The notes beneath the pieces are model-generated. The model was not told the origin of the DNA. It saw nothing but the letters and a program-made list of their open reading frames with translations, and ran no database searches. Positions 24,125 to 30,149 of a stretch of 64,000 nucleotides of DNA are shown here, one piece after another (position 1 is the stretch's first letter; every line of letters begins with the position of its first letter). Both the position numbers and the translations under genes were made by a program. This stretch comes from Dichetophora obliterata (Eukaryota > Arthropoda > Insecta > Diptera > Sciomyzidae): contig OY986435.1 in the NCBI GenBank assembly GCA_963920525.1, positions 226,455,293-226,519,292 of the forward strand, given 5' to 3'.

Positions 24125-24273
24125 CACACTCACACTTACCTGCAGGGTAATCTAAGAGCTGGACTGAGTTCTGGACATGGTCGCCAGGCTTTAATTTGTG
24201 ATAAGTAGAGAAGCAGCAGCAGGAATGTTGAGAGATGTCGTATTCTTGTGATTTGACTTGAGGTGGGCATCAT
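1..24273 (-). CDS. atk: artichoke-like leucine-rich-repeat protein, 5' portion of gene (7 coding exons, partial)
   Basis: This is a gene-level entry; the exons are 24140-24273, 23624-23783, 9398-9661, 1060-1159, 702-991, 499-645 and 1-436, read right to left. Spliced, they give about 510 codons with no stop: a signal peptide, an N-terminal cysteine cap, then a continuous run of ~24-residue leucine-rich repeats (LxxLxLxxNxIxxI). All joints use GT-AG introns and codon phases agree across every joint. Intron sizes are 356, 13962, 8238, 68, 56 and 62 bp. The overall order and wording (WRPCPELSPALRLPCRCN, then IEELDLSNNLIRRIPEK) match my memory of Drosophila artichoke, an extracellular LRR protein linked to ciliated sensory neurons. 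The LRR identification is firm; the orthologue name is recognition, not a search. The 3' half, with any C-terminal cap and membrane anchor, lies outside the window. Confidence 0.82.
499..645 (-). CDS. atk: atk coding exon 6: leucine-rich repeats
   Basis: The acceptor is ..gtttttcatag|CGCTTGGATCAG and the donor is TTGCGCACG|gtgagt. The 147 bases encode 49 residues in phase 0/0: DQSHMQVVKRLETLDMSRNG and LKYLDISLNSLRT, two repeats. It is separated from exon 5 by 56 bp and from exon 7 by 62 bp, normal sizes for fly introns. Confidence 0.9.
702..991 (-). CDS. atk: atk coding exon 5: leucine-rich repeats
   Basis: The acceptor is ..ccatttttcag|CTTTGCTACGC and the donor is ATGCTGCAG|gtgagt. The 290 bases encode four repeats, visible as LEIIDLRYNEIKSIEGLALQ, IREIKLGGNRITNL, LQKLDLSENFITQFP and LKSLNLSSNMLQ. 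Entry is in phase 1 and exit in phase 0. The frame is open through the whole exon. Confidence 0.9.
1060..1159 (-). CDS. atk: atk coding exon 4: leucine-rich repeat
   Basis: The acceptor is ..tttctttttcag|GAATTCTAC and the donor is CATATTG|gtaaga. The 100 bases encode EFYMDHNSLNTIPSLSLNG and ALRHLSLRHNHI, one repeat and the start of the next, and end in phase 1. The single G left over joins CT of exon 5 to give Ala. Its upstream intron is the 8.2-kb one; its downstream intron is only 68 bp. Confidence 0.88.
1160..2789. other. Left part of atk intron 3, no gene seen
   Basis: AT-rich sequence without a credible coding region on either strand. Two short relics stand out. At 1801-1830 a tacagggtgttcctcg motif resembles the terminal repeat of DD41D mariners, without a partner end. 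At 2268-2360 a segment (gtcactccgtttgtaacgcc, then tcctgatcagcatcac) recurs at 35107-35180 and marks a dispersed repeat. Confidence 0.6.
2790..3330. repeat. Degenerate tandem repeat in atk intron 3
   Basis: The phrase 'cggctacctcc-atacaaagtga--ttaaa-aa-ggtaaaatctctttaa' recurs with variations at about 2862, 3083 and 3245, with a further half unit near 3001. The intervals (221 and 162 bases) are unequal, so this is an eroded array. Confidence 0.6.
3850..4170. repeat. Relic of a palindromic element with 'GGGACATA' ends
   Basis: Contains gacgggacatagccctaagg and cattatcccaaaaattgg. The same wording in inverted form occurs at 32960-33125 (gggattatgtcccttggagc, then tatgtcccggcac). Two copies of one dispersed, probably non-coding element are the simplest reading. 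No transposase was seen. Confidence 0.5.
4171..4649. other. Intron 3 sequence with short inverted motifs
   Basis: The motifs 'gctcttaaccaggagttagg' and 'cttttttggtaactgctggttaa' are imperfect inverted copies about 200 bases apart (4147-4390), and 'cggacattgagaaag' recurs twice (4340, 4405). This may be a small palindromic element. No coding region was seen. Confidence 0.35.
4650..4727 (-). mobile_element. Helitron 5'-terminal fragment
   Basis: Read on the minus strand, this stretch nearly repeats the first ~80 bases of the Helitrons at 4790 and 18889 (gtggatgtatgtatgtgggt, then tcacgtatagactccgaaac). Only the 5' tip is present. It lies directly next to the 3' CTAG end of the outer Helitron, so that element seems to have inserted in or beside the tip of another copy. 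Confidence 0.7.
4790..7069 (+). mobile_element. Inner Helitron copy A (non-autonomous, satellite-bearing)
   Basis: It starts A|TCTATATATATAAAAATGG and ends GCCGGTTTTTAGCTAG|T, and the host joint reads gtatttA|Tatattta, as expected for AT-targeted Helitron insertion. Length is 2280 bp. The left third is unique sequence; the rest is a tandem array (separate entry). It has no coding capacity for a Rep/helicase. It is almost identical to the copy at 18889-21006, which suggests recent activity or gene conversion. It sits in reverse orientation inside the outer Helitron. Confidence 0.82.
5640..7040 (+). repeat. Ten ~141-bp tandem units inside Helitron copy A
   Basis: The anchor 'ttcgacc' (or a close variant) falls at 5712, 5850, 5991, 6132, 6274, 6416, 6558, 6698, 6839 and 6981, giving spacings of 138-142 bases. 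Each unit carries 'gtcgcacag', 'gaattcagta', 'acatgcagtttcattgat', 'ttttatgggcgt' and 'gtggcacctcccatacaacc'. Units differ moderately from each other, so the array is older than the duplication of the whole element. Confidence 0.85.
8104..9397. other. Right part of atk intron 3 next to exon 3
   Basis: The 8270-8640 stretch shares wording with the outer Helitron (gggcgtggtt, then atgctgtgaaaatttcagga) and is probably another Helitron-related fragment. The rest is AT-rich with no coding region recognised. Confidence 0.5.
9398..9661 (-). CDS. atk: atk coding exon 3: leucine-rich repeats
   Basis: The acceptor is ..cacattttcag|ACATTTGGC and the donor is GACTTGAAG|gtaagt. Length is 264 bases, 88 codons, and both flanking introns are phase 0, so this exon could be skipped or deleted without a frameshift. 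It encodes about three leucine-rich repeats with the expected spacing (IEELDLSNNLIRRIPEK, LNELRLSNNLLGD, LRILDLSGNKIKSIEEG). It lies isolated between the 8.2-kb and 14-kb introns, with near-identical Helitron copies on both sides. I see no damage in it. Confidence 0.9.
10229..10357 (+). pseudogene. Possible N-terminal exon relic of a piggyBac-type protein
   Basis: A 42-codon open stretch with no start codon, beginning SGLSDALLETVYTE and ending KRTYEK before a stop. It is acidic and protein-like in composition, unlike its AT-rich surroundings. The beginning resembles the N-terminus of the other piggyBac here (AYSGLTVTEIL, 50253 onward), and the position inside a TTAA-ended element fits. A second in-frame-looking tail (DIDTASVKKVKK) follows in a shifted frame. 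The identity is tentative. Confidence 0.3.
12293..12635 (+). mobile_element. tRNA-derived SINE, copy 1
   Basis: The head contains a box A-like tagcctagtgggtagagtgcg and a box B-like gggttcaattc, as in RNA polymerase III promoters of tRNA genes. A shared body follows (ctgttcggtcgtcacctctc, gagaacataagccgttcgga), and the tail is T-rich. A second copy at 48519-52396 has the same order of parts. Candidate target duplications 'accaac' flank it (12281 and 12637). Confidence 0.75.
13216..13432 (+). pseudogene. Fragment of DD41D mariner transposase (N-terminal half)
   Basis: The frame reads VHRARNFENIAAVGESVREN then IRCRSRIL, which matches the linker before the second helix-turn-helix in the DD41D mariner transposases of this window (compare ARTAENIAAIRDSVAEE at about 17660). 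Only about 70 codons survive, with no catalytic part and no terminal repeat nearby. Confidence 0.6.
14052..14337. repeat. Fragment of a dispersed AT-rich repeat
   Basis: The segment 14217-14330 (including aaaaatacaatttgtgcatg) recurs in inverted orientation at about 21420-21520. It is non-coding and stops at the left end of the foldback element. Confidence 0.45.
14592..14662 (+). ncRNA. tRNA-Asp(GTC)-like sequence in left foldback arm
   Basis: It has a T arm with a GGTTCGAATCC box B, a D-arm-like gtctagtgtaagc, and an anticodon loop CTGTCGC giving anticodon GTC with 4 of 5 stem pairs. The acceptor stem pairs only 5 of 7. It looks like a tRNA-Asp-derived sequence that has lost full folding, so a pseudo-tRNA or SINE-like head is more likely than a working tRNA. 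Confidence 0.5.
14820..16876 (+). pseudogene. RTE-clade LINE, 5'-truncated and frameshifted
   Basis: Pieces in order: the linker after the (missing) endonuclease (AAAEEVIGYQRPRRNQWYDQ, 14880-15161); the reverse transcriptase fingers and palm (NNKAAGADGLPAELFKNGGE, SVLCPIHKKGDPT, GPYQCGFRPGKSTIDQIFTL, 15202-15858); the catalytic YADDIDIIG block (15873-16304); and the C-terminal part (GGQRRRGRPHLRWKDQVEDN, stop at 16849-16851). Three frame changes and a TGA at 16381 break it. The tail is a (TAAG)n run at 16858-16876, typical of RTE elements. It is inserted in the middle of the foldback element. Confidence 0.82.
17026..17096 (-). ncRNA. tRNA-Asp(GTC)-like sequence in right foldback arm
   Basis: This is the inverted partner of the tRNA-like stretch in the left arm, with the same 71-base layout: gtctagtggtagc D arm, CTGTCGC anticodon loop, and T arm CCGGG-TTTGAAT-CCTGG. 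The D arm here is closer to a normal tRNA than in the left arm. The acceptor stem again has two mismatches. Confidence 0.5.
17485..18780 (+). pseudogene. DD41D (rosa-type) mariner transposase, broken
   Basis: It starts MERYTIDQRVKVIQAYYENG. A frameshift near 17615 moves to a frame reading KFEQSGSVGDVK, a TAA follows at 17791-17795, and the catalytic half reads KKIIFSDEAHFNLSG (first Asp), MWFQQDGATCHT (second Asp), then, after the inserted hAT element, NWPPRSCDLTPLDFFLWGY (third Asp). Counting across the insertion gives 41 residues between the second and third Asp, the mark of the DD41D group first named from Ceratitis rosa. The C-terminus ends ADILFYT before TAA. It cannot encode an active protein as it stands. 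Confidence 0.87.
18196..18455. mobile_element. hAT-type miniature element inserted in mariner 1
   Basis: An exact 8-bp duplication TGGCCGTG flanks it (18188-18195 and 18456-18463). Ends are CATTGGCGTCGGAAGCG and, inverted, CAAGCGCGTCAGAAGCG, so about 12 bases match as terminal repeats. Removing 260 bases plus one duplicate restores the mariner reading frame across the site. It contains runs of C (gtactgcccccc, twice) and no coding region. Confidence 0.8.
18889..21006 (+). mobile_element. Helitron copy B (non-autonomous, satellite-bearing)
   Basis: Same start (A|TCTATATATATAAAAATGG) and end (TTTTTAGCTAG|T) as copy A, and nearly identical along its length. Differences I could see: about 180 bases of the tandem array missing (equivalent to about 6381-6560 of copy A), 17 extra bases near 19420, and scattered single substitutions. 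Length is 2118 bp. It is in the same orientation as copy A, with atk exon 3 between them. The insertion point is right behind the TA of mariner 1. Confidence 0.85.
21007..22097. other. Intron 2 stretch, no gene seen
   Basis: AT-rich. The part 21021-21650 resembles a dispersed non-coding repeat (shared inverted wording with 14217-14330), bounded by 'agagtgattcta' and 'tggaatcatcgct', which could be its ends. At 21855-21945 'gtgcgtctcgttaagagc' and 'tttgagttcaaacc' vaguely resemble tRNA boxes A and B, but do not fold convincingly. Confidence 0.45.
22098..22260 (-). mobile_element. Helitron 3' end on minus strand
   Basis: Read on the minus strand it ends GGAAGCAACGCGCCGGGTTAAAGCTAG|T, the same terminal block as Helitrons A and B. 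The inner boundary is arbitrary because no matching 5' TC end was found upstream, so this is a 3' fragment or a different subfamily. Confidence 0.55.
22261..23623. other. Intron 2 stretch next to exon 2, no gene seen
   Basis: AT-rich sequence. Short open frames occur on both strands but show no recognisable protein. No terminal repeats were found. Confidence 0.5.
23624..23783 (-). CDS. atk: atk coding exon 2: N-terminal cysteine cap
   Basis: The acceptor is ..cgttgcag|A, and joining AG|A from exon 1 gives Arg, so the product reads LRLPCRCNVVPF across the joint. The exon has 160 bases and ends ..CCAGCATCG|gtgagt in phase 0. It encodes the cysteine-containing cap typical of the N-terminus of extracellular LRR proteins (C-R-C, then MDCDRVVF) and ends with GQQVLPAS, which flows into TFGTLKLPIEELDL of exon 3. 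The exon is followed by the 13,962-bp intron packed with transposons. Confidence 0.85.
23868..23889. repeat. (TG)n microsatellite in atk intron 1
   Basis: About ten TG units on the plus strand, read as (AC)n in the atk transcript, roughly 85 bases before the exon 2 acceptor. It is complementary to the long GT run near the donor of the same intron. Confidence 0.9.
24081..24121. repeat. (CA)n microsatellite in atk intron 1
   Basis: About twenty CA units on the plus strand, read as (GT)n in the transcript, starting about 18 bases after the exon 1 donor. Confidence 0.92.
24140..24273 (-). CDS. atk: atk coding exon 1: start codon and signal peptide
   Basis: The reading starts ATG ATG at 24273 and runs 44 codons plus two bases to a donor reading CTGCAG|gtaag. 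The product begins with a short basic stretch (TRIRH), then a hydrophobic core of leucines (residues about 17-24), then SQIKA at residues 25-29, a plausible signal peptidase site before WRPCPE. This fits a secreted or membrane-anchored LRR protein. The sequence just before the ATG is a poly-pyrimidine tract ending in tttgcag, so the start codon appears to sit at the very edge of an exon, with an untranslated exon further right that I could not locate. The exon ends in phase 2, matching exon 2. Confidence 0.85.
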
Positions 24274-25428
24274 CTGCAAAAAAAAAAAAATAAGAAAATT
24301 CTATATAATTACTGGTATTTCTTGCATATGTTTCTACGAGGAAAATTTTAGCATATAATTAGTATTGTAAATTAGTACATTAAACAAAGCCAAGGTAAGG
24401 CAACAAGGGCGTTCGCAGGATTTGTTCTTGGGGGGAGGGCAAACGCTAATTTTGTTACACATAATAACATTATATATATATTTCAAAGATGGGGTAAAAA
24501 TCTTTCTCGTATCATGCCCGAAACATTTAATTTTTTTTTCACGTAAATTCAAAAAAATTTTTCTCAACAAATATTCTTAGTAATTAAGTAAATTAAATAA
24601 TGTGAAGTCTCCTTTATCCTTAAACAAAATCATGAATTTAATTCGAACAAGTTTTCCTTTTTTCAAATAAGAATGCAAAAATTTCCCAATATTTTTTTTT
24701 TTGTTTGAAAAATGAATAAAACCATCAAGATTTTTAGACCATTTTTTCCAGTTTTGGAGGCCTTTAACTCATAAACCAATTGCGAGCTGCGTGAAATTTA
24801 TCAGATTTGGATTTAAGCGGTAAAAATCCATATAATCCGCAAAATTTAAGAATTAGAGTTGTCGCTATTCTTGAAATGTTTCCCGCATAGACATCAACTA
24901 ACCTATTTCTTTTTACCCGACTACGGCAAAGCAAAAGGAGAGGTACCCAGTAGTTCGCGGCATCACTGACGAATTTTACATGATGATTTCTTGAAGGAAG
25001 TTTCTGCATGAGCTGCTGGGTTTAAAAAAAGACACAGTTTCGATAGTATCGTAAGTATAGACGTAGAATTCCTTTTTATACAGTAATACAGAAAAATTCT
25101 GGCTTTTTTATTTATATTTTTTAAAACTATTTGAAAGCGTTTCATCTTCTAAATAAAAATTATTCAAAAACCAACTTGTTGTTGTTGTTTTTCTTCAAAC
25201 TTACCTGATCTAAAAAGCTAACAATTAAATTCATTAAAAAATTTGTTTTGTTTTATAGAAAGTTTTCGTTTGATATTTTTGGTGATGAATTTGTTGTTCT
25301 TGTTCATTTGTTTTGTTGGTTAAAACTAAATGTAATTCAAAGTTGTGTTTAATTAATGGAAATAAATATGGGTAAATTTGAATTATTTATTTTTTCTGTA
25401 GTAAGGAGCATATACATATATGTATGTA
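24274..25428. other. Upstream of atk start codon
   Basis: The first bases form a pyrimidine-rich acceptor on the minus strand (tttttgcag before ATG), so this region likely begins with the intron in the atk 5' untranslated region. I could not find the untranslated exon or a promoter. No coding region recognised. Confidence 0.5.
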
Positions 25429-25542
25429 TTAGAGTGGGGCGATTAGTATGGAAGGAAAAAAGTGTTAATAGGCGCTTCGCGTTTCTCATTCTTGGGATTG
25501 TACTGAGCAAAAAAGTCCACTAGACCATACGTCTACGGTGAA

Positions 25543-25763
25543 AATCGAGCTTCCAGATTTTGACTTGCAGTTTTTTCTCAAACTTTTGTCACGTTTTTTT
25601 TTTTTTTTTTGATATTTTAGCCTATAACAGCCAAACCATTGAGATTTTTGTCTTAGTATTGGATCGAAAATCTCAATGGTCCAAAAAAAAAAAATCCAAA
25701 ATATATCAAAAAAAAAACGTGAAAAAAGTCTGAGAAAAAACTGCAAGTTAAAATCTGGAAGTC
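25543..25763. repeat. Imperfect palindrome, ~220 bp
   Basis: The left arm gagcttccagattttgactt .. cacgttttt .. gatatttt .. ccattgagatttt is repeated inverted as aaaatctcaatgg .. atatatc .. aacgtgaaa .. aactgcaagttaaaatctgg. The loop is about 25 bases. A nearby 'agagtggggcgatta' (25432) resembles the ends of the larger foldback at 28417, so this may be a truncated member of the same group. Confidence 0.7.
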
Positions 25764-28416
25764 TTTAAATAATCATAAAAAATCAACATTAATATACAAC
25801 TTAATAAATGGTACGCTTATATGAAACACACAATGCATAGTTTGCTGACAACCAAACCGCCCGCTTCAGTGATTTTAAAAGTGCACACCGTTCAACCGAG
25901 CCAATTGGCTATCTGGGAAAAAAGAGGAACGCAACTGATGTGTATTTATATATGTATGTTTTACATACATATTAATAAAAACAACAACAACAACAAAAAC
26001 AAAAGCAGCACAACAAGGAACGACATGATTACGAACCAAACGAACACACACAACAACAACAACAACAACCTTAAAAAATAGCATAAGCAGCTACTGCAGC
26101 TAAGCAGCTTGTGCATTTCTCATACGAATATATGAATTTTTCATCTTCTTAGACTTAGCTTTTTTATTAGATATTCGTTTTATTCCCAATAAAACTGATA
26201 TTTTGGCATTTTTTTTCTTTGTACGATGAATATTAAAGGCTGTAGGTATACCCCAAAGTGTCAAATATCACTTTGAAAAAATTCGTGAAAATGACCCCCA
26301 TACAAACCGCGCTGTAAGACGTAATTCTACCTCAAAAAATTCATACAAAATATAATGCAAAGCAGCGGTTGTCAGCGCTTAACTTTTTCCACTCAATTAT
26401 GACAACTTGAAGATATTCAAGATTCAACTTGAAGATATTCAAGATTGTTGTAATTCGCAGAATCATTCAGAGGCTAAACTGCAACAATACAGCACGATAA
26501 ATCCCGTTAATAAAATTTCGGAAAAATTTCGCTATGGTTCCCTAACGAAACTTCTTCAACGTTTCGGCATAACATTCCTTCACGAATTTTATTACACGTT
26601 TCGATTTTAATTTCATGATGAATTTTCTTTATATTGCTGTCTTCTTTTCGTTAACGAAACTTCCTCAATATTTCGATATTGGGCTCGTGCATGATAAATC
26701 CCGACGTTTCTGCATTGCGGCTTGCATGAATTCGGAACATTTATATGAAATTTTGGTCAATGAAATGTATGGCCAAATCAGCATGTTTCGTCAAGGATCA
26801 AAATAAATTGTCCATGATTCATTTGAGATTCTTCAAGACTGGAACTACTGGGTATATGTGTTTGACCGGTATGTATGTATGTATGTTCTTATTAAGGAAA
26901 TCAATATGCCGGGGACCCGGACTATTTAAGCCCCTTTAAGTCCCGGGATTTTTTTTCCAGGATCCCGGGATTTTATAAACAATTTTATTACAAATATTTA
27001 TGTCAATGCAACCATTTCAATTTAAGTTGATATGAATATAGAATTAGAAAAACCTTTTATTTAGGCTGAAAAAGATTGTTAGGAATTGAATCACTAGAGC
27101 AAAGACGTTGGAAAGTTTTAGAAAATTTTGCAACATCGGGAAGTCAGCTATATATTTCAAAATTGTCAAATATTCTGACTTAGGAAATAATTTTGTTTTG
27201 TGGTGAAGGCAATTGTGATCGAAACTTACGAATTGCTTACGATTATCATAAACTATTTCTTCAACTAACATAGAATTAGAACGGTGCTTCTTTATTAGCG
27301 GGTTATATTTGTAATAATATCCGCACAAAACTCTCTCATGAAAAATAAGACGCGTTGATCAGCTTAATGTATTACTTTAATAATAAATTAAACAAAAAAT
27401 TTCAGTTTGAAAAGTCTTTCCAACCTTAATTTGCATTAAACACAAAAAAATATGAAGACGGTGTCTTAAAAAAAAAGTTTAACATTTATATAATAATACC
27501 TTAAACCAGGACCGTAGCCAGGATCTACCCATTTTTCTTATTCAATATTAAAATATATAAATTTTTGTTTCATTTCATTCGTAAGTTAAGTTTTTTATAT
27601 ATTATATATGCAAGTTAATATATTAAGGTACCTCGACTTCCATTAGAAAATATTTCCATGTGTACCCCTCTAAAAAATAATCTTGGTCTATTTTATGACT
27701 CCCAAAATACTTTGTCTCTTACGATAGCCGCCAGTGAGCTAAAACATTTTCAAAAAATCATGTTTTTCGTAAATATATTGGCTGGTACAGTAGTTGTAAA
27801 AAAAATAAACCGTCAGATATTTAAAGCCGGAAAGGGCTCCTCTAATCTGCATCAAAAATTTTTAAAGCTTTTCAATAGCATTCAAGATAATACTGTTTTT
27901 CCTGCCTTTCTTAACTTTTTTTGAATTTATTTTCACATAACTTCATTATTTCTAATGCGATCCTCACTTTTAAGATATTGTTGTAAGGACTTTAAGAGCT
28001 TGCATTCGCTGCCAGAATTTCTAAAAATTATACGTATTAAAGATAAAATATTAATTTAAAAAAACCTGAACTTTTTTTAAGATATAAAAAAAATAAAAAT
28101 GAAGTTACTACCATCATCTACAACTGCCGATGTTAAGGGTAGTGAAAACAATAGTGATGATAGTTTTGAATGCATTACGTTTGATCTGATAAATCACGAT
28201 ACATTGGTTTTCACTATTGTTGCTTACACGATTCAACTCCTAAAACAGACTTTATGACACGTAAACGCAACTTCAGTATATGATTTAATTTTTTTAGAAC
28301 ATATTAAGTGATTCAATGAAATAATTATTTAAATGCATTAATAAATAAATAATTTATTTATTTATTACTCTGCTTAGCTTAGACCGAAGCACCGATGGCA
28401 CTGTGTACATACACAC
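25764..28416. other. AT-rich intergenic stretch, no gene seen
   Basis: Apart from the 22-bp duplication at 26403-26446, an (AAC)n-rich patch at 25978-26070 and two 'cccgggattt' motifs (26943, 26966), nothing recognisable was found. The short open frames have low-complexity or fly-intergenic character. Confidence 0.5.
26403..26446 (+). repeat. Exact 22-bp tandem duplication
   Basis: The unit caacttgaagatattcaagatt occurs twice head to tail without a mismatch. Confidence 0.9.
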
Positions 28417-29401
28417 TAGGGCGGGTCGATTTGTAGGGAGTGAAAAAATTCACCAATTTCCCTATGATTTCCGTATTCTATGGGTTATTCCATGAAAATT
28501 TGCCGAAGGAACCATACCTCTATCGTTAAAATCGAGTCCCCTACTTTTTGTTGGTAGATTTTTTCCCAAATTGATGTTCGTATGAAATATTACCTACACG
28601 TTCACATCCATAACTCAAAAACTATCGATCGGGTTTAATCTCCAGTAGGCGTGTTGGAAAGGTGAGCTCATTTTGATGAATTTACAAAAAAAAAATCTCC
28701 AACATTGGTCCAACGGTTCAAAAGTTACGGGCATTTTTGTCCAAATTTTGGAGCATTTTTCCATTTTTTTCATGAGTTTGTCCAAGATTTTGTCTTTTAC
28801 TACACTCAAATTGAATATTTTTTTTTGATAATAGATTGATAGATACTTTATTATCTCTTAATTTGAATTTTTGTAGAAAAAAAAAATAAAAAGGGAAAAA
28901 AATCAAAAAGTTGGTTTTATGTGTTATTTTGTTTTAGCAATATCGCATGAATTAATCAACCGAATTCGATAAATTTGGGCTTAAACTCTTCGTTTTGAAT
29001 TGTAAATTGAATTAAATAATGGATTGAGCCAAAAAAATGGCCATGAAAGTAATATTCTTGGACAAAATCATGAAAAAAATGGAAAAATGGTCCAAAATTT
29101 AGACAAAAATGCCCGTAACTTTTGAACCGTTGGACCAATGTTGGAGATTTTTTTTGATAAATTGATCAAAATGAGCTCACCTTTCCAACGCGCCTACTGA
29201 AGATTAAACCCGATTGATAGTTTTTGAGTTATGGATGCGAACGTGTAGGTAATATTTCATACGAACGTCAATTTGGGAAAAAATCTACCAACAAAAAGTA
29301 GGGGATTCGATTTTAACGATCCTTTGGCAAATTTTCATGGAATAACCCATAGAATATGGAAATCATAGGGAAATTGTCGAAAAATAAATCGACCCGCCCT
29401 A
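28417..29401. mobile_element. ~1-kb foldback element with TAGGGCGGGTCGAT ends
   Basis: Left arm 28417-28790 and right arm about 29035-29401 are inverted copies over ~370 bases, sharing ttatgggttattccatgaaa-type wording, aactcaaaaactatcgat, ggaaaggtgagctcattttg and aaaagttacgggcatttttg. TA lies at both ends. The centre (~245 bases) is AT-rich. No coding region; a non-autonomous DNA element is the likely nature. Confidence 0.82.
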
Positions 29402-30149
29402 ATACACACACATATGGTATACTTTAGTGTGATCAGTTCTTGTTTCTTTCTCGCAAGCTGCTGTGTTGAGCATACATTTTAAAGTAAGTTTACTTCGAAA
29501 CTTATTTTACTAGTGTTCCCATTATCGTCCCAGGCTGAAGTTTTGAGAGAACTTAGATAAATTATCATTAATTAATATATATTTTTTTTAAAATTTTTAA
29601 AAATGACTTTCACAAAAACATTTTTTTTAAACTTTTATGTAAAAAAAAACTTTAATATTTGAGAAATTTTAAAGTTTTATTATACAAAATAAGTTTTTTG
29701 AAAATGTCTTTAATATGAATCTAAAATCGTTGCTCTATCTCAAACTTCACCGAAGTTATGATCAAATGAATATCAGTGCTCAAGAAAAAAAACCGAATTT
29801 TTTCAATTTTTGTGTACCCGTAACTCAGTAACCAATCGAAAAAAATAAAAATTACAAATTTATTTTCTAAATTGTAGCCAACACTACGTGTGTACAAAGT
29901 TTAAGCCAAATCGGAGAGGGTCAGGTTGAGAATTTAATTTTTTTTGTCGAAAAGCAATGGAATCACTCTATAAGAGAAAATGATTTGCCCTTGTACGAAA
30001 TGGTGATAACAGCATCAACAATATCAAATCAGTTTTTTATGGTTTTTTTACGATAAAATAATTTGCCTTTGAAGGCAGCGAAGCCGGTGTTGGACTTACT
30101 GAGTCTATTAAAAAGAGAAAACTAAGTGAATTTAGTTTCAGTTTTAAGG
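29402..30149. other. Intergenic stretch, no gene seen
   Basis: AT-rich. The part up to 29972 ends 'aatggaatcactctata', and 'agagtgattcta' occurs at 21019, so a shared non-coding repeat is possible. Confidence 0.4.

Noticed and set aside
26930..26975. hAT element end with 'cccgggattt' motifs
   Set aside because: Two motif copies but no inverted partner or 8-bp duplication found.
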